From Sediminibacillus albus (GTDB taxonomy: Bacteria; Bacillota; Bacilli; Bacillales; Amphibacillaceae): a stretch of 64,000 bases of DNA. Under the pieces are notes generated by a model. The model saw only the letters and a program-made list of their open reading frames with translations, had not been told where the DNA came from and made no database searches. Below are positions 1 through 8,361 of this stretch, piece after piece. The first letter of the stretch is position 1, and each line of letters begins with the position of its first letter. The DNA lies in the NCBI RefSeq assembly GCF_900101125.1, contig NZ_FNFL01000004.1, positions 124,001 to 188,000 on the forward strand, in the 5' to 3' direction. The position numbers and the translations under genes were made by a program.

Positions 1-78
1 GAAGTTCCAGATTTTTTATTGAATAATTCCTCTGCTTCTCAGCAACAATAAGCCAGATAATGCTGAAGGGGGGATCTT

Positions 79-1401
79 ATGAGTAAACAATCCAAACAGA
101 AAAAAATTAAGTGGTGGCAGCTTTCGATGATAGGCATCGGCTGCATTATCGGGACCGGCTACTTTTTAGGGTCAAGCATTGCAATCCGCCAGACAGGTCC
201 TTCTGTTTTGCTCGCTTTTATCCTTGCAGCTACAGGAACTTATATTGTATTTGATGCACTGGCCAGAATGACAGCAGAACATCCAGTCGAAGGGTCATTC
301 CGCACTTATGCCAAGAAAGCATATGGACATTGGGCGGGCTTTAGTAATGGATGGATGTATTGGTCGTCTGAAATGTTGATTATGGGCAGCCAGCTGACTG
401 CGCTAGGTATCTTCTCGCAATTTTGGTTTCCTAATGTTCCGTTATGGATTTTGGCTTCTGTATTTGGCGGACTCGGATTAATTGTTATTCTTACTGGGGT
501 CAGCGGTTTTGAACGGTTTGAAAATATATTTGCTGTTGTAAAAGTAGCCGCTATTTTAATGTTTATCATCATAGCTGTGCTTGCCGTTTTTGGTGTATTG
601 AACGGAAAAGCGGAAGCTTCTGCATTTTCATATGGATTTAAAGAATTCTTTCCAAATGGAATGGTAGGTTTTTGGACTGCACTTATTTTTGCCTTTTATG
701 CATTCGGTGGTATTGAAGTAATGGGTATTATGGCAAATGAGCTGAAAGAACCAAAGGATGCTCCCAGATCGGGAAAGGTCATGTTGTTTTCGCTGACTTC
801 CATATATATAGCGTCACTCGGTTTAGCCTTGTATCTTGTCCCTTGGGATAAGTTCTCGACAGAGGAAAGTCCGTTCATTCTAGCTCTTGATAAGTACCAC
901 TTGTCATTTGTTCCCCATGTGTTTAATGGAGCTTTAGTAATTGCCGGGTTTTCAACGATGGTCGCTTCTCTATTTGCGATAACAACAATTATTGTCAGTT
1001 TATCCAATGATGGAGACGCACCGAAGTTTTTTTCAAAAACAAGCGGTAAAAGAGATATTCCATTCCGGGCACTAGGACTGACGACATCTGGCTTAATACT
1101 ATCTATCGTCGTGTCTTTACTGCTTCCTGAAAAGATATATGAATATTTCACGACGGCAGCGGGGTTAATGCTGCTGTACACCTGGCTGTTTATTCTGCTA
1201 TCTTTCAAGAAATTAATGAAGCTGTCCGGGATTCATCAGTTTAAAGGTTATTTTGGCTTGCTGTTAATCCTGGCTGCAGTCTCAGGAACCTTGTTTGAAA
1301 AGAACAGCAGACCAGGCTTTTTTGTCAGTGTGGGTTTTCTGTTAATCATTGGCCTGATAACCCTAATGATGAAAAAGAAGTGGAAAAAATCAGCCAGCTA
1401 A
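79..1401 (+). CDS. APC-family amino acid permease
   Basis: Integral membrane amino-acid transporter of the APC superfamily, about 12 hydrophobic segments over 440 residues, the usual family length. The N-terminal WWQLSMIGIGCIIGTGYFLG segment (about residues 12-31) is the family's substrate-binding unwound helix 1 with its GxG motif. A second conserved segment, AFYAFGGIEVMGIMANE, lies near residues 207-223. The ATG follows a strong GGGGGG site at 68-73. The gene is monocistronic, with 78 bases of noncoding sequence before it and a weak hairpin at its stop. Substrate cannot be told from sequence; the AapA/YtnA-type group suggests a neutral or aromatic amino acid (inference). Confidence 0.88.
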   Translation: MSKQSKQKKIKWWQLSMIGIGCIIGTGYFLGSSIAIRQTGPSVLLAFILAATGTYIVFDALARMTAEHPVEGSFRTYAKKAYGHWAGFSNGWMYWSSEMLIMGSQLTALGIFSQFWFPNVPLWILASVFGGLGLIVILTGVSGFERFENIFAVVKVAAILMFIIIAVLAVFGVLNGKAEASAFSYGFKEFFPNGMVGFWTALIFAFYAFGGIEVMGIMANELKEPKDAPRSGKVMLFSLTSIYIASLGLALYLVPWDKFSTEESPFILALDKYHLSFVPHVFNGALVIAGFSTMVASLFAITTIIVSLSNDGDAPKFFSKTSGKRDIPFRALGLTTSGLILSIVVSLLLPEKIYEYFTTAAGLMLLYTWLFILLSFKKLMKLSGIHQFKGYFGLLLILAAVSGTLFEKNSRPGFFVSVGFLLIIGLITLMMKKKWKKSAS

Positions 1402-1417
1402 AAACGTTCAGCTGGCT
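1392..1417 (+). terminator. Weak hairpin at permease stop
   Basis: AGCCAGCT and AGCTGGCT form an 8-bp stem around a 10-base loop that spans the stop codon. No U-tract follows, so terminator function is uncertain. A second small hairpin (GCCTC/GAGGC, 1494-1509) lies in the otherwise featureless gap to the next gene. Confidence 0.3.
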
Positions 1418-1617
1418 ATAGAAGCGGATTTTTAGCCGATTTCCGATGGTTGTCCGATACAACTCCATTCCTTTCCTCATATAAAATAGCAAAGCCTCCG
1501 GTTAGAGGCCGCTCTTATATTTTGGTTCCATCAAAGTATAAGGATTATTTATAACTTGGTTAGCAGCTAAGTTACTAAGTACTTATGTTGAGGAATAGGA
1601 AGGGGTTGGCTGATACT

Positions 1618-1773
1618 ATGTTTGAGAATCTAACTTTCATCCAGTTGATTAGTAACCTAGGCTTCCCAATTGCGATATCCGTATATTTGCTGCACCGCTT
1701 TGAAAAGCGGATCAGAGAACTGGAACGAGCAGTTAGTGAAATGGCAAAAATTATGGAAAATAAAAAGGACTAA
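1618..1773 (+). CDS. YvrJ-family small membrane protein
   Basis: A 51-residue protein resembling the YvrJ family: a short N-terminal region, one predicted membrane helix with the pattern NLGFPIAISVYLLHRFE, then an amphipathic charged tail (KRIRELERAVSEMAKIMENKK). The frame is open from an ATG at 1585, but AGGAAGGGG at 1597-1605 sits at the right distance for the ATG at 1618, and this start gives the family's usual size. Family members are small membrane peptides of unknown function in Bacilli. The stop overlaps the last four bases of the convergent YcgG-like gene. Confidence 0.7.
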   Translation: MFENLTFIQLISNLGFPIAISVYLLHRFEKRIRELERAVSEMAKIMENKKD

Positions 1774-2510
1774 GTTGATCGATGTTGTTTGTAAGAGTGG
1801 AAAGGGCAGCTTTTACGTGTAGATTGATTATCTGGCAAAAAGTATTGATTTGCTTCATAATTATCCGGTTGTCCATAAGCTTTAAGATCTGGATGGGGAG
1901 CGATTGCGTCATACTCCGTTAGCCGCTCTCTTATTTTTCTTTTGACAAAGGGGGCAGCAGCGTGTGCTTCAAATTTATCAAAAGCCCATCTTGGCGTAAA
2001 CGCCAAAAGAAAACACGGAAAGTGTCTGCTCTGTCTGTTTTTATGCTGTGGTGTAGCAGAGTAGACGAAGTACCGCTCGCCATGGAAACAGAACTCCCAC
2101 AATGGATCAGCAGCGTTTAATGGGATTTTCTCCGGCCAATCGATAGGGTCCAAAGCACTTAACTCCGTTAGCATCTTCCAAAAGGCATTCTCATAATCGG
2201 GCAGGCTCCACTCTATATTTTCTTTTTCATCAAAAAAAACGATAAGCGAGGTATATTGGCCGATGTCTCTGTATTGATGGCTATATTCTTTTAGCAGTGC
2301 TGCCATCATGCTTATCGTTTCCTTTTGAGCGGGGTCCTTAAGGAAACCAAAACGAAAATGGTTTAAATGAAACCCTTGCACAGCAGGGATGCAGGGGAAT
2401 TTATGCTGTTTATCGGTCATTTTCCTGGTAAAGGATAAAAAGTGTTGATAATGTGTGTCGTTAACACTTTCGGGCTTCTGCGTCAGTTCCATTCCAGAAT
2501 ATAGCTCCAA
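1770..2510 (-). CDS. YqcI/YcgG family protein
   Basis: Cytosolic protein of about 247 residues of the YqcI/YcgG family. Its hallmark is the C-terminal stretch ANQYFLPDNQSTRKSCPFH. An early PCIPAVQG motif and the FLLAFTPRWAFDKF segment also fit. The biochemical role of the family is unknown. A GTG at 2519 is the longest frame, but the AAGGGAAAGGGTGAG ribosome site overlaps it, so the TTG at 2510 (fourth codon) is the more likely start. Next upstream on the same strand is a LysE-type exporter, the same pairing as B. subtilis ycgF-ycgG, which supports the assignment and suggests one transcript. Confidence 0.75.
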   Translation of the reverse strand: MELYSGMELTQKPESVNDTHYQHFLSFTRKMTDKQHKFPCIPAVQGFHLNHFRFGFLKDPAQKETISMMAALLKEYSHQYRDIGQYTSLIVFFDEKENIEWSLPDYENAFWKMLTELSALDPIDWPEKIPLNAADPLWEFCFHGERYFVYSATPQHKNRQSRHFPCFLLAFTPRWAFDKFEAHAAAPFVKRKIRERLTEYDAIAPHPDLKAYGQPDNYEANQYFLPDNQSTRKSCPFHSYKQHRST

Positions 2511-2592
2511 AGTTCTCACCCTTTCCCTTATAACTTATTGAAAGGGAAGTGAATGGGTGACTGATACCAGCGCAGACTTCGCTTGTTATTAT

Positions 2593-3225
2593 TTATATAT
2601 GGAATAAAAGTTTTGCTGCCTGATAGCCAAAATAAAACCCGAACCCGATTAGCGATAAACCGGACAATAATGAAATCAGAATAAGTACACGTTCTGTCAG
2701 AAATTTTCGGAAGCTGCTGGCCACAAGAGCCATCGAGATATCCCAAATAATTAAGCCAATGATGACAGCGGCACTATAAAGAACCAGGTGGGAGGTATCA
2801 TATTGGGTTGCTGTTTTAGCTAGCACAGATCCATAAATTCCGAGCCAAAAAAGAATCGTCAATGGATTGGACAACGATAAAAAGAAGCCGGTAAAAAAAG
2901 TTTTGGTGCCCGAATCTTCTTCTTCCCGATTACGGTCAAGCGCTACATTTTTTGCACTCGACAAGCTCTCGATTCCTGTATAAACCAATACAAAGCAGCC
3001 AAAGGACCATAAAAAAGTTTTCATAAAGGGTGTTTCTAAAAAATGTACAATACCGAAATATACGGTAAGCATGTACAAAATGTCTGCGGCGACAGAACCG
3101 AGTCCGATCAGCCAGGCATGGAAAAATCCGCTTTTAATCCCCTTGTCCAATTGGGCGGCATTAATGGGGCCGATTGGAGCGGCCAATGACAATCCTAAAA
3201 ATACATAACTGAAAAATATTCCCAC
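2593..3225 (-). CDS. ycgF: LysE/RhtB family amino acid exporter
   Basis: A 210-residue membrane protein with about six hydrophobic segments and the LysE/RhtB signature near the N terminus, LSLAAPIGPINAAQLDKGIK (about residues 13-32). The central FFLSLSNPLTILFWLGIYGS motif is also typical. The family exports amino acids or derivatives using ion gradients. The start is GTG at 3225 with AAGGGAG seven bases upstream. It lies directly upstream of the YcgG-like gene, as ycgF does in B. subtilis. Substrate unknown. Confidence 0.85.
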   Translation of the reverse strand: MGIFFSYVFLGLSLAAPIGPINAAQLDKGIKSGFFHAWLIGLGSVAADILYMLTVYFGIVHFLETPFMKTFLWSFGCFVLVYTGIESLSSAKNVALDRNREEEDSGTKTFFTGFFLSLSNPLTILFWLGIYGSVLAKTATQYDTSHLVLYSAAVIIGLIIWDISMALVASSFRKFLTERVLILISLLSGLSLIGFGFYFGYQAAKLLFHI

Positions 3226-3379
3226 TATTCTCTCTCCCTTTTGGATAACTTGTACATTTTATTCATACAAGGAGTGAGTTAGCACAAAAATTAAAGAAGA
3301 TTTTCGGTCTGGCTGTGCATAATATGTTGGTACTGTTAGAATGGATGTGATAAAAGCGGGGATAAGATGGTGATAGGAT

Positions 3380-4501
3380 TTGAATATAAACGATATCATT
3401 ATATACATTGTAGCGGGTTTTTTTTGTTTAGGCGCATTGGATAAATGTTTGGGTAACAAATGGGGGCTAGGCCAACGATTTACAGATGGTTTCATGGCGA
3501 TGGGCCCACTGACTTTTACAATGGTCGGGATCATCTCTTTGGCACCTGTTCTGGCCGCAGTGCTGACGCCGGTTGTAGTGCCTGTTTACAGCTTGGTGGG
3601 AGCTGATCCTGCTTCATTTGCCAATACTATTTTAGCCTTGGATATGGGAGGGTATTCGCTGGCCAAGGCTATGTCCCAGAGTGATCAAGCCGAGTTATTC
3701 TCATGGGTTTTTCTAGGTACGATGCTGGGCCCTACGGTCGCCTTTACTATTCCAGTTGCCTTAGGAATTATTGAGAAAGAAGACTATAACTACTTTGCCA
3801 AAGGAATTCTTTTGGGGTTAATCACTGTGCCGGTAGGTTGTCTTGCAGGAGGATTGCTGGCAGGGATAGACGTTTCGGTCGTTTTACGTAACCTCATCAT
3901 TCCTTTTTCGCTTTCCATTTTGTTATCTTTAGGGTTATGGAAACGAACCAATCAGATGGTTATCGGTTTCTCTGTATTTGGTAAAGGGGTTCAAATTACA
4001 GCCATCACTGGGCTTGCTGCAATTGCCATTGAAACATTGACTGGCTTCGTGGTCATTCCAAATATGACCCCGTTGGAGGAAGGAGTCAAAATTGTAGGGT
4101 CAATCGCTCTATTTTTAGCGGGTGCATTTCCGATGATGGCTTTTATTTCGAAGGTATTTAAGAAATTGCTAACCCGTATTGGAGCAAAGTTTGCATTGAG
4201 CGATACTTCAACTGCAGGCTTTATTGCCTCTTTTGCTCATGTCATTCCAATGTTAACGGCATTAAGGTCTATGGAACCACGAGGAAAAGTGCTAAATGTA
4301 GCTTTTGCAGTCAGCGGGGCGTTCGTCTTTGGCGGCCACCTTGGCTTTGTAGCAGGTATAGACAGGGAGTTGGCGTTTGCTGTGATAGCTGGAAAGCTGA
4401 TCGGAGGATTTTCAGCAGTTATGCTTGCCCTTATATTCGTTCCTAAGGAATCTAGTTCTCCTAAAAGCCGCATGAACAGTGGAGGCCAATCGTTTGATTA
4501 G
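3380..4501 (+). CDS. eutH: EutH-like ethanolamine permease
   Basis: A 373-residue polytopic membrane protein, about ten hydrophobic segments, matching EutH: NDIIIYIVAGFFCLGALDK at the N terminus, the LALDMGGYSLAKAM motif near residues 87-100, LGTMLGPTVAFTIPVALG, and a late GHLGFVAG motif. EutH helps ethanolamine cross the membrane for the eut pathway. The start is a TTG at 3380 behind a GATGGTGATAGGA ribosome site. No other eut gene (ammonia-lyase, microcompartment shell) is nearby, so this is a stand-alone copy. It may feed ethanolamine to an eutBC set elsewhere, or carry a related amino alcohol (inference). Confidence 0.85.
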   Translation: MNINDIIIYIVAGFFCLGALDKCLGNKWGLGQRFTDGFMAMGPLTFTMVGIISLAPVLAAVLTPVVVPVYSLVGADPASFANTILALDMGGYSLAKAMSQSDQAELFSWVFLGTMLGPTVAFTIPVALGIIEKEDYNYFAKGILLGLITVPVGCLAGGLLAGIDVSVVLRNLIIPFSLSILLSLGLWKRTNQMVIGFSVFGKGVQITAITGLAAIAIETLTGFVVIPNMTPLEEGVKIVGSIALFLAGAFPMMAFISKVFKKLLTRIGAKFALSDTSTAGFIASFAHVIPMLTALRSMEPRGKVLNVAFAVSGAFVFGGHLGFVAGIDRELAFAVIAGKLIGGFSAVMLALIFVPKESSSPKSRMNSGGQSFD

Positions 4502-4517
4502 GCCTCCCTGATGACTG

Positions 4518-4769
4518 TTAACTATTGCTGATCGATTGTTGGGTTTGTTTTAACAACCTTAGTAAGTCGGCCGCCTGCCGAAGCTCTTTTTTTTCTTCCT
4601 CACTGGCATTGGCAATTGCTTGTTGAGCGTTGGCAACTTGTTCTTGGGCAAATACTAAATGGTTTTGAGACTCAGAATAGCCAGCAGGATTAGATTGGGC
4701 AAGCTCCACCCATTTTTGGGCTCTTTGAACAGCTTGAACAGCTTCCTTGGTATAATTGGTGTACGGCAA
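4518..4769 (-). CDS. Small helical protein, family uncertain
   Basis: An 83-residue, Gln/Ala-rich protein predicted almost entirely helical, with a central QNHLVFAQEQVANAQQAIAN repeat-like stretch. The composition resembles small Bacillus proteins of the DUF2524 (YtzC) or DUF3813 type, but I cannot place it firmly. The start is TTG at 4769, fixed by a good GGGAGG site nine bases upstream. It lies just downstream of, and in line with, the DUF1292 gene, so the two probably share a transcript. Function unknown. Confidence 0.6.
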   Translation of the reverse strand: MPYTNYTKEAVQAVQRAQKWVELAQSNPAGYSESQNHLVFAQEQVANAQQAIANASEEEKKELRQAADLLRLLKQTQQSISNS

Positions 4770-4787
4770 AATGACCCGCCTCCCTGA

Positions 4788-5057
4788 TCAGTGGATTTCT
4801 TTTGTTTCCTCGGATATTGCTTCCTGATAAGCGCTTATTAATTTACTCATTTCTTCTTCGGAGACATCCAGTAAAAATTCATCGCCGTCCTCATGAAGTA
4901 TTCTTTTCATTTTTAATTTATGGCCGGACGAATAAAGCACATATTCTTTATTTTCCATTTCAATGACTGCATCTACTTCATATTCCGTTTCTGAACCATT
5001 TTCATCCTGGACGAAAATCGTTTGTAAGTTCTCTTTTGGTTGATTGATTTGTCTCAC
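4788..5057 (-). CDS. DUF1292 family protein
   Basis: An 89-residue acidic protein with the DUF1292 pattern: a beta-rich core reading FVQDENGSETEYEVDAVIEM, then KEYVLYSS and EFLLDVSEEEMSKLISAYQE. Family members (YrzB type) are small cytosolic proteins of unknown function, common in Firmicutes. The longest frame starts at GTG 5057, but this codon sits inside the AGAGAGGTGAG ribosome-binding stretch. No other ATG/GTG/TTG follows in frame before the conserved region, so the exact start is unclear. Confidence 0.75.
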   Translation of the reverse strand: MRQINQPKENLQTIFVQDENGSETEYEVDAVIEMENKEYVLYSSGHKLKMKRILHEDGDEFLLDVSEEEMSKLISAYQEAISEETKEIH

Positions 5058-5245
5058 CTCTCTGTTTTCAGATGTCCTTAGGTTTTGTAACTCCGATTAT
5101 TTTATACAAATCGTCAAAGAAGGGATTCATTTTTCACGAAATCATTTAAAACAGTTTAAAATTCGGTGAAAGAAGGAAAATATATTAATGGACAATAAAA
5201 TAGACTTGTCGGTAGCGAGAATAAAAATGAGGAGTGTGATTATTC

Positions 5246-5665
5246 ATGAGTGATGTACTTTTTACTGCGCATGCTACAGCCAAAGGTGGAAGAAATGGCC
5301 ATGTGAAATCGGATGATGGGCTAATTGACTTAGACTTGGTTAATCCTAAGGATGATCCAAATGCAAAAGGCTCCAATCCAGAGCAGTTGTTTGCAGCTGG
5401 TTATTCCGCCTGCTTTGATGGTGCTCTAAACCTTGTTGCACGGAAGCAAAAAAAGGATATAGATTCAACGATCACAGCTGATGTCGATTTCCTGAAAGAT
5501 GAAGAAGATAACGGCTTTAAAATTGGAGTTACCCTTCATGCGGAAATTAAAGGTGTTAGCCAGGAAGAAGCAGAGGAATTAGTAGAACAAGCCCATAAAG
5601 TGTGCCCTTATTCCAAGGCGACTAGAGGAAATATTGACGTAAAGCTAAACACCAAAGCTGTATAA
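5246..5665 (+). CDS. ohr: Organic hydroperoxide resistance protein
   Basis: A 139-residue OsmC/Ohr-family thiol peroxidase that reduces organic hydroperoxides in the cytosol. Both redox cysteines are present: Cys56 in GYSACFDGAL and Cys120 in HKVCPYSKAT. The SNPEQLFAAGY motif is also intact, and the length matches Ohr. ATG with GAGGAG upstream. The gene is monocistronic and ends at a strong hairpin. No OhrR-type MarR regulator is adjacent, so control may come from a distant regulator or general stress (inference). Confidence 0.93.
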   Translation: MSDVLFTAHATAKGGRNGHVKSDDGLIDLDLVNPKDDPNAKGSNPEQLFAAGYSACFDGALNLVARKQKKDIDSTITADVDFLKDEEDNGFKIGVTLHAEIKGVSQEEAEELVEQAHKVCPYSKATRGNIDVKLNTKAV

Positions 5666-5672
5666 ATAATAA

Positions 5673-5709
5673 ATTCAGCCCTTCAGGCTGCTCGTCTGAA
5701 GGGCTGAAT
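5673..5709. terminator. Bidirectional hairpin between ohr and cotF-like
   Basis: ATTCAGCCCTTCAG and CTGAAGGGCTGAAT form a perfect 14-bp stem with a nine-base loop. It lies between convergent genes, so it can end transcription from both sides; U-tracts are short. Confidence 0.75.
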
Positions 5710-5745
5710 ATTGCTTTCTATTATGAAATACGGCGTCCCGTGCAG

Positions 5746-6222
5746 TTATTGGCTGAGTGCTTTTTTGGCAAGCATAAGATCATTTTTAAACAGTTTATCT
5801 AAATCATACGATGGGTAGTGGCCTTTTTTATACATAAGCCGAAAAACCTTATCGTGTAATTGGATGAGTTTGTTAAGCTGGCTGACGAGAACATTTTTTA
5901 ATGCTGGTGTAGCGGTTTCGGTAATAGCGATACTATAATTTCGGACCGCAGTTTTTGTCAGTACTAACAGATCACCTTCCAAAAGTGTTTCATCAACACC
6001 CTTTCTTTCCTCTATCTCCCCATCTCTCGGGGTGAGCGGATAAAACTGTAATAGCTCCTTGAGATTTGCTTCCATTTCCTTAATTGCCTGTTTATACAAT
6101 GCTTGAAGATCAGCGCTTTTCACTTTAGGCAGAGTATTTTTTAATTTCATCAAGCCGATTGATTGAAAAGCAGTTAATTCGTGCAGTTCCAGGGACTCGT
6201 GCCAAGCGAGACTTTTATCCAT
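5746..6222 (-). CDS. CotF-type spore coat protein
   Basis: A 158-residue protein of the spore coat CotF family. The HESLELHELTAFQSIGLMKL opening and the C-terminal PSYDLDKLFKNDLMLAKKAL block are typical. The fold is a ferritin-like helical bundle used in the coat or crust of endospores. ATG with GGGGAG upstream. Monocistronic, with a convergent neighbour on one side. Expression late in sporulation is expected from the family, but I did not find a clear sigma-E or sigma-K promoter. Confidence 0.75.
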   Translation of the reverse strand: MDKSLAWHESLELHELTAFQSIGLMKLKNTLPKVKSADLQALYKQAIKEMEANLKELLQFYPLTPRDGEIEERKGVDETLLEGDLLVLTKTAVRNYSIAITETATPALKNVLVSQLNKLIQLHDKVFRLMYKKGHYPSYDLDKLFKNDLMLAKKALSQ

Positions 6223-6309
6223 TGAAATCCAACTCCCCTATTTAAATTGTCTGTTCAATGTATGCAGGAACCCATTTTTTTGTTAATTAACGCTAACGGC
6301 CTGGAAACC

Positions 6310-7098
6310 TTAATCGTTACGGTCTTTCAATAACTTCTTTATCTCTGTTAATTCAGCTTGAAGCTTATCTAATTTAATGTCCGTGGGATCGGGGGTGCCT
6401 TCTTTATTCGCTTCTTCCACATTGTTAACTATGACTCCGACAAATAAATTGAAAATGACAAAAGTACCGATTAATATAAAACTGACAAAAAACCACCAGG
6501 AAGAAGGCTCTTCAGCCAAAATTGGTCTCATAACTCCGCTTGCCCAGGACTCCAGGGTAACTACTTGAAAGAGAGTGAGCAGGGAAGCATGCAGAGTACC
6601 AAAATATTCAGGTGCTACCTGGCTGTACAACATCGTGCCAATCACTCCATAAATATAAAAGAAAATCGATAACAGCATCAAAATGGTTCCCATCGAGGGG
6701 ATCGTCAAAAGAAGGGCGTTAACCATTCGCCTTAGTGATGGGATGACTGAAATAGCTCGTAAAACCCTGAGAATCCGCAAAATCCTCAACACAGTAACGT
6801 AATAAGCTCCGACAAGCAGATGGCCGCTCATTACGATGATAAAATCAAAAATACTCCAAGGGTCCTTAAAAAAGTCCCCAGCAGTCCTGCTGCCGATAAG
6901 CCTGATACCGATTTCCAAAGTAAATATCCATAGCAAAATCTTATCTGATATGTATAGCCACTCTGTATATTGAACGGCGATTGTTGAATAGGTTTCCAAA
7001 CCTATCAATATAGCATTTATGATAATCAGCCCAACGATCAAATTGGTGAATAATGGATGCTGTGAAATGTAGAAGCATTTGTTTTTTAAGTTAGACAT
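6310..7098 (-). CDS. NaChBac-type voltage-gated sodium channel
   Basis: A 262-residue single-domain six-helix ion channel that assembles as a tetramer. The S4 voltage sensor has arginines every third residue (R105, R108, R111, R114). The selectivity filter TLESWAS (181-187) is identical to that of the sodium-selective NaChBac channel of Bacillus halodurans. The S6 helix reads NLFVGVIVNNVEEAN (217-231). A C-terminal coiled coil (about 241-258, IKLDKLQAELTEIKKLL) should hold the tetramer together. In alkaliphilic bacilli such channels feed sodium back for the flagellar motor and pH homeostasis. It is monocistronic and starts at an ATG. Confidence 0.95.
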   Translation of the reverse strand: MSNLKNKCFYISQHPLFTNLIVGLIIINAILIGLETYSTIAVQYTEWLYISDKILLWIFTLEIGIRLIGSRTAGDFFKDPWSIFDFIIVMSGHLLVGAYYVTVLRILRILRVLRAISVIPSLRRMVNALLLTIPSMGTILMLLSIFFYIYGVIGTMLYSQVAPEYFGTLHASLLTLFQVVTLESWASGVMRPILAEEPSSWWFFVSFILIGTFVIFNLFVGVIVNNVEEANKEGTPDPTDIKLDKLQAELTEIKKLLKDRND

Positions 7099-7210
7099 GT
7101 CTTAACCGTGCCTCCTTTCTCTATCATTTTACTTGTTGAAGCATTGACTGTCACCTGTAGACTATAGTTAACTTAAGGACAGAAGGTAATTACGAAAGGA
7201 GCGGATGTGC

Positions 7211-7852
7211 ATGAAGGTCAGGCCAAGCATTTTATTTATTGGTGATAGTATTACGGACTGTGGACGGAAAGATGATGAAGAAGGAATTGGCTGGGGATAT
7301 GTCAGACTTATCCGAGATTACTTGATTGCAACAAACCCGGCAGGCTGTCCGCAAGTGATCAATAAAGGCATAAATGGTAATAGAGTAACCGACTTGGCAG
7401 ACCGGTGGCCTAAAGATGTTATAGAAATGTCTGCAGATTATGTATCGATATCTATTGGAATCAATGATGTATGGAGGCAGCTGGACCAACCGGATATCGA
7501 GCAGATACACCCTGAGCGTTTCCAAAAAGTTTATCAGGCTTTATTAGATGATTTGAAACAGTCATCAAAAGTTGTTATCCCAGTGTTAATGGAACCAACA
7601 GTCATTGAAGAAGATGTAAACTCTGCAGGCAATCTAAAGCTGAAGCAATATGTAGAAATCGTAAGGAGTTTGGCAGAAAAGAATGACGGAATTCTTGTTC
7701 CAACTCATGAGGCGTTCCTTTCTTACTTAGTTAAGAACCAAACCCATTGCTTGACGACAGACGGCGTCCATATGAATTCAACTGGTAATATGCTGATGGC
7801 CCATACCTGGTTGAAGTCAGTTTTGGCTCACTTAAAATATACAGCAGCATAA
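7211..7852 (+). CDS. SGNH/GDSL-type esterase
   Basis: A 213-residue SGNH hydrolase with all sequence blocks: GDSIT with nucleophile Ser13, the IGIND block with Asn84, and the C-terminal DGVH with Asp183/His186. It has no signal peptide, so it is cytosolic. Family members are esterases or carbohydrate deacetylases; the nearest type is the rhamnogalacturonan acetylesterase/YxiM-like group, but the substrate is not predictable. An ATG at 7205 is in frame, but AAAGGAG at 7195-7201 fits the ATG at 7211 better. The GNAT and proI-like genes follow closely on the same strand, suggesting co-transcription. Confidence 0.85.
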   Translation: MKVRPSILFIGDSITDCGRKDDEEGIGWGYVRLIRDYLIATNPAGCPQVINKGINGNRVTDLADRWPKDVIEMSADYVSISIGINDVWRQLDQPDIEQIHPERFQKVYQALLDDLKQSSKVVIPVLMEPTVIEEDVNSAGNLKLKQYVEIVRSLAEKNDGILVPTHEAFLSYLVKNQTHCLTTDGVHMNSTGNMLMAHTWLKSVLAHLKYTAA

Positions 7853-7870
7853 AAGAAAGAGGCGATAAAG

Positions 7871-8344
7871 ATGTTCAAAATACGAGAAGGAAGCTTGGAT
7901 GATTTTCAGCAGCTTTTAACGCTTTACCGGGAACTTTACCAGGCGCGGGCTTTAGCAGAACCTGATTATTTTAAAGAAACGGATCATCCTATTGATATAG
8001 AATTCCTGGAAGAAGTGCTTACTGATGATAAGAAAAGGTTATACGTTGTTGAAAAAGCAGGGGAAATCATCGCTTTTACTATTTTTATCGGCATGAACCA
8101 GATGGAAACAGCCCGGACAGAGCAGCGACGAATCATAAAAATAGAGGAAATGTATGTCAGAAAAGACCACATCTACAAAGGGATTGACCAACATCTGTTT
8201 GAGAAGATTAAAAAGTTTGCATTAAATAGGGGGGCAGAAGAAATCATCCTTGAGCTTCCAGAAAAGGAACAGGAAATAATCGATTATTATGAAGAACGGC
8301 TTCGGTTAGTTCCTAAATTCCGGACAATGTCATTTAAGCTTTGA
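7871..8344 (+). CDS. GNAT family N-acetyltransferase
   Basis: A 157-residue GNAT-fold protein: an N-terminal FKIREGSLDDFQQLLTLYRE start, a beta4-type IKIEEMYVRKDHIYKGIDQ strand and loop where acetyl-CoA pyrophosphate would bind, and a C-terminal KFRTMSFKL strand. The pyrophosphate-binding RxxGxG/A loop is poorly conserved here (HIYKGID), so activity is less certain. It lies 18 bases after the SGNH hydrolase gene, with an AGAGGCG site before its ATG. Substrate unknown. Confidence 0.75.
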   Translation: MFKIREGSLDDFQQLLTLYRELYQARALAEPDYFKETDHPIDIEFLEEVLTDDKKRLYVVEKAGEIIAFTIFIGMNQMETARTEQRRIIKIEEMYVRKDHIYKGIDQHLFEKIKKFALNRGAEEIILELPEKEQEIIDYYEERLRLVPKFRTMSFKL

Positions 8345-8361
8345 AGAAGGAAGGGTAAACA

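Noticed and set aside
1-78. Possible end of an upstream gene
   Set aside because: No convincing open frame or terminator in the 78 bases; only the permease ribosome site is clear.
696-1208. 170-codon frame antisense to the amino-acid permease
   Set aside because: Typical shadow frame opposite a membrane-protein gene with no start signal.
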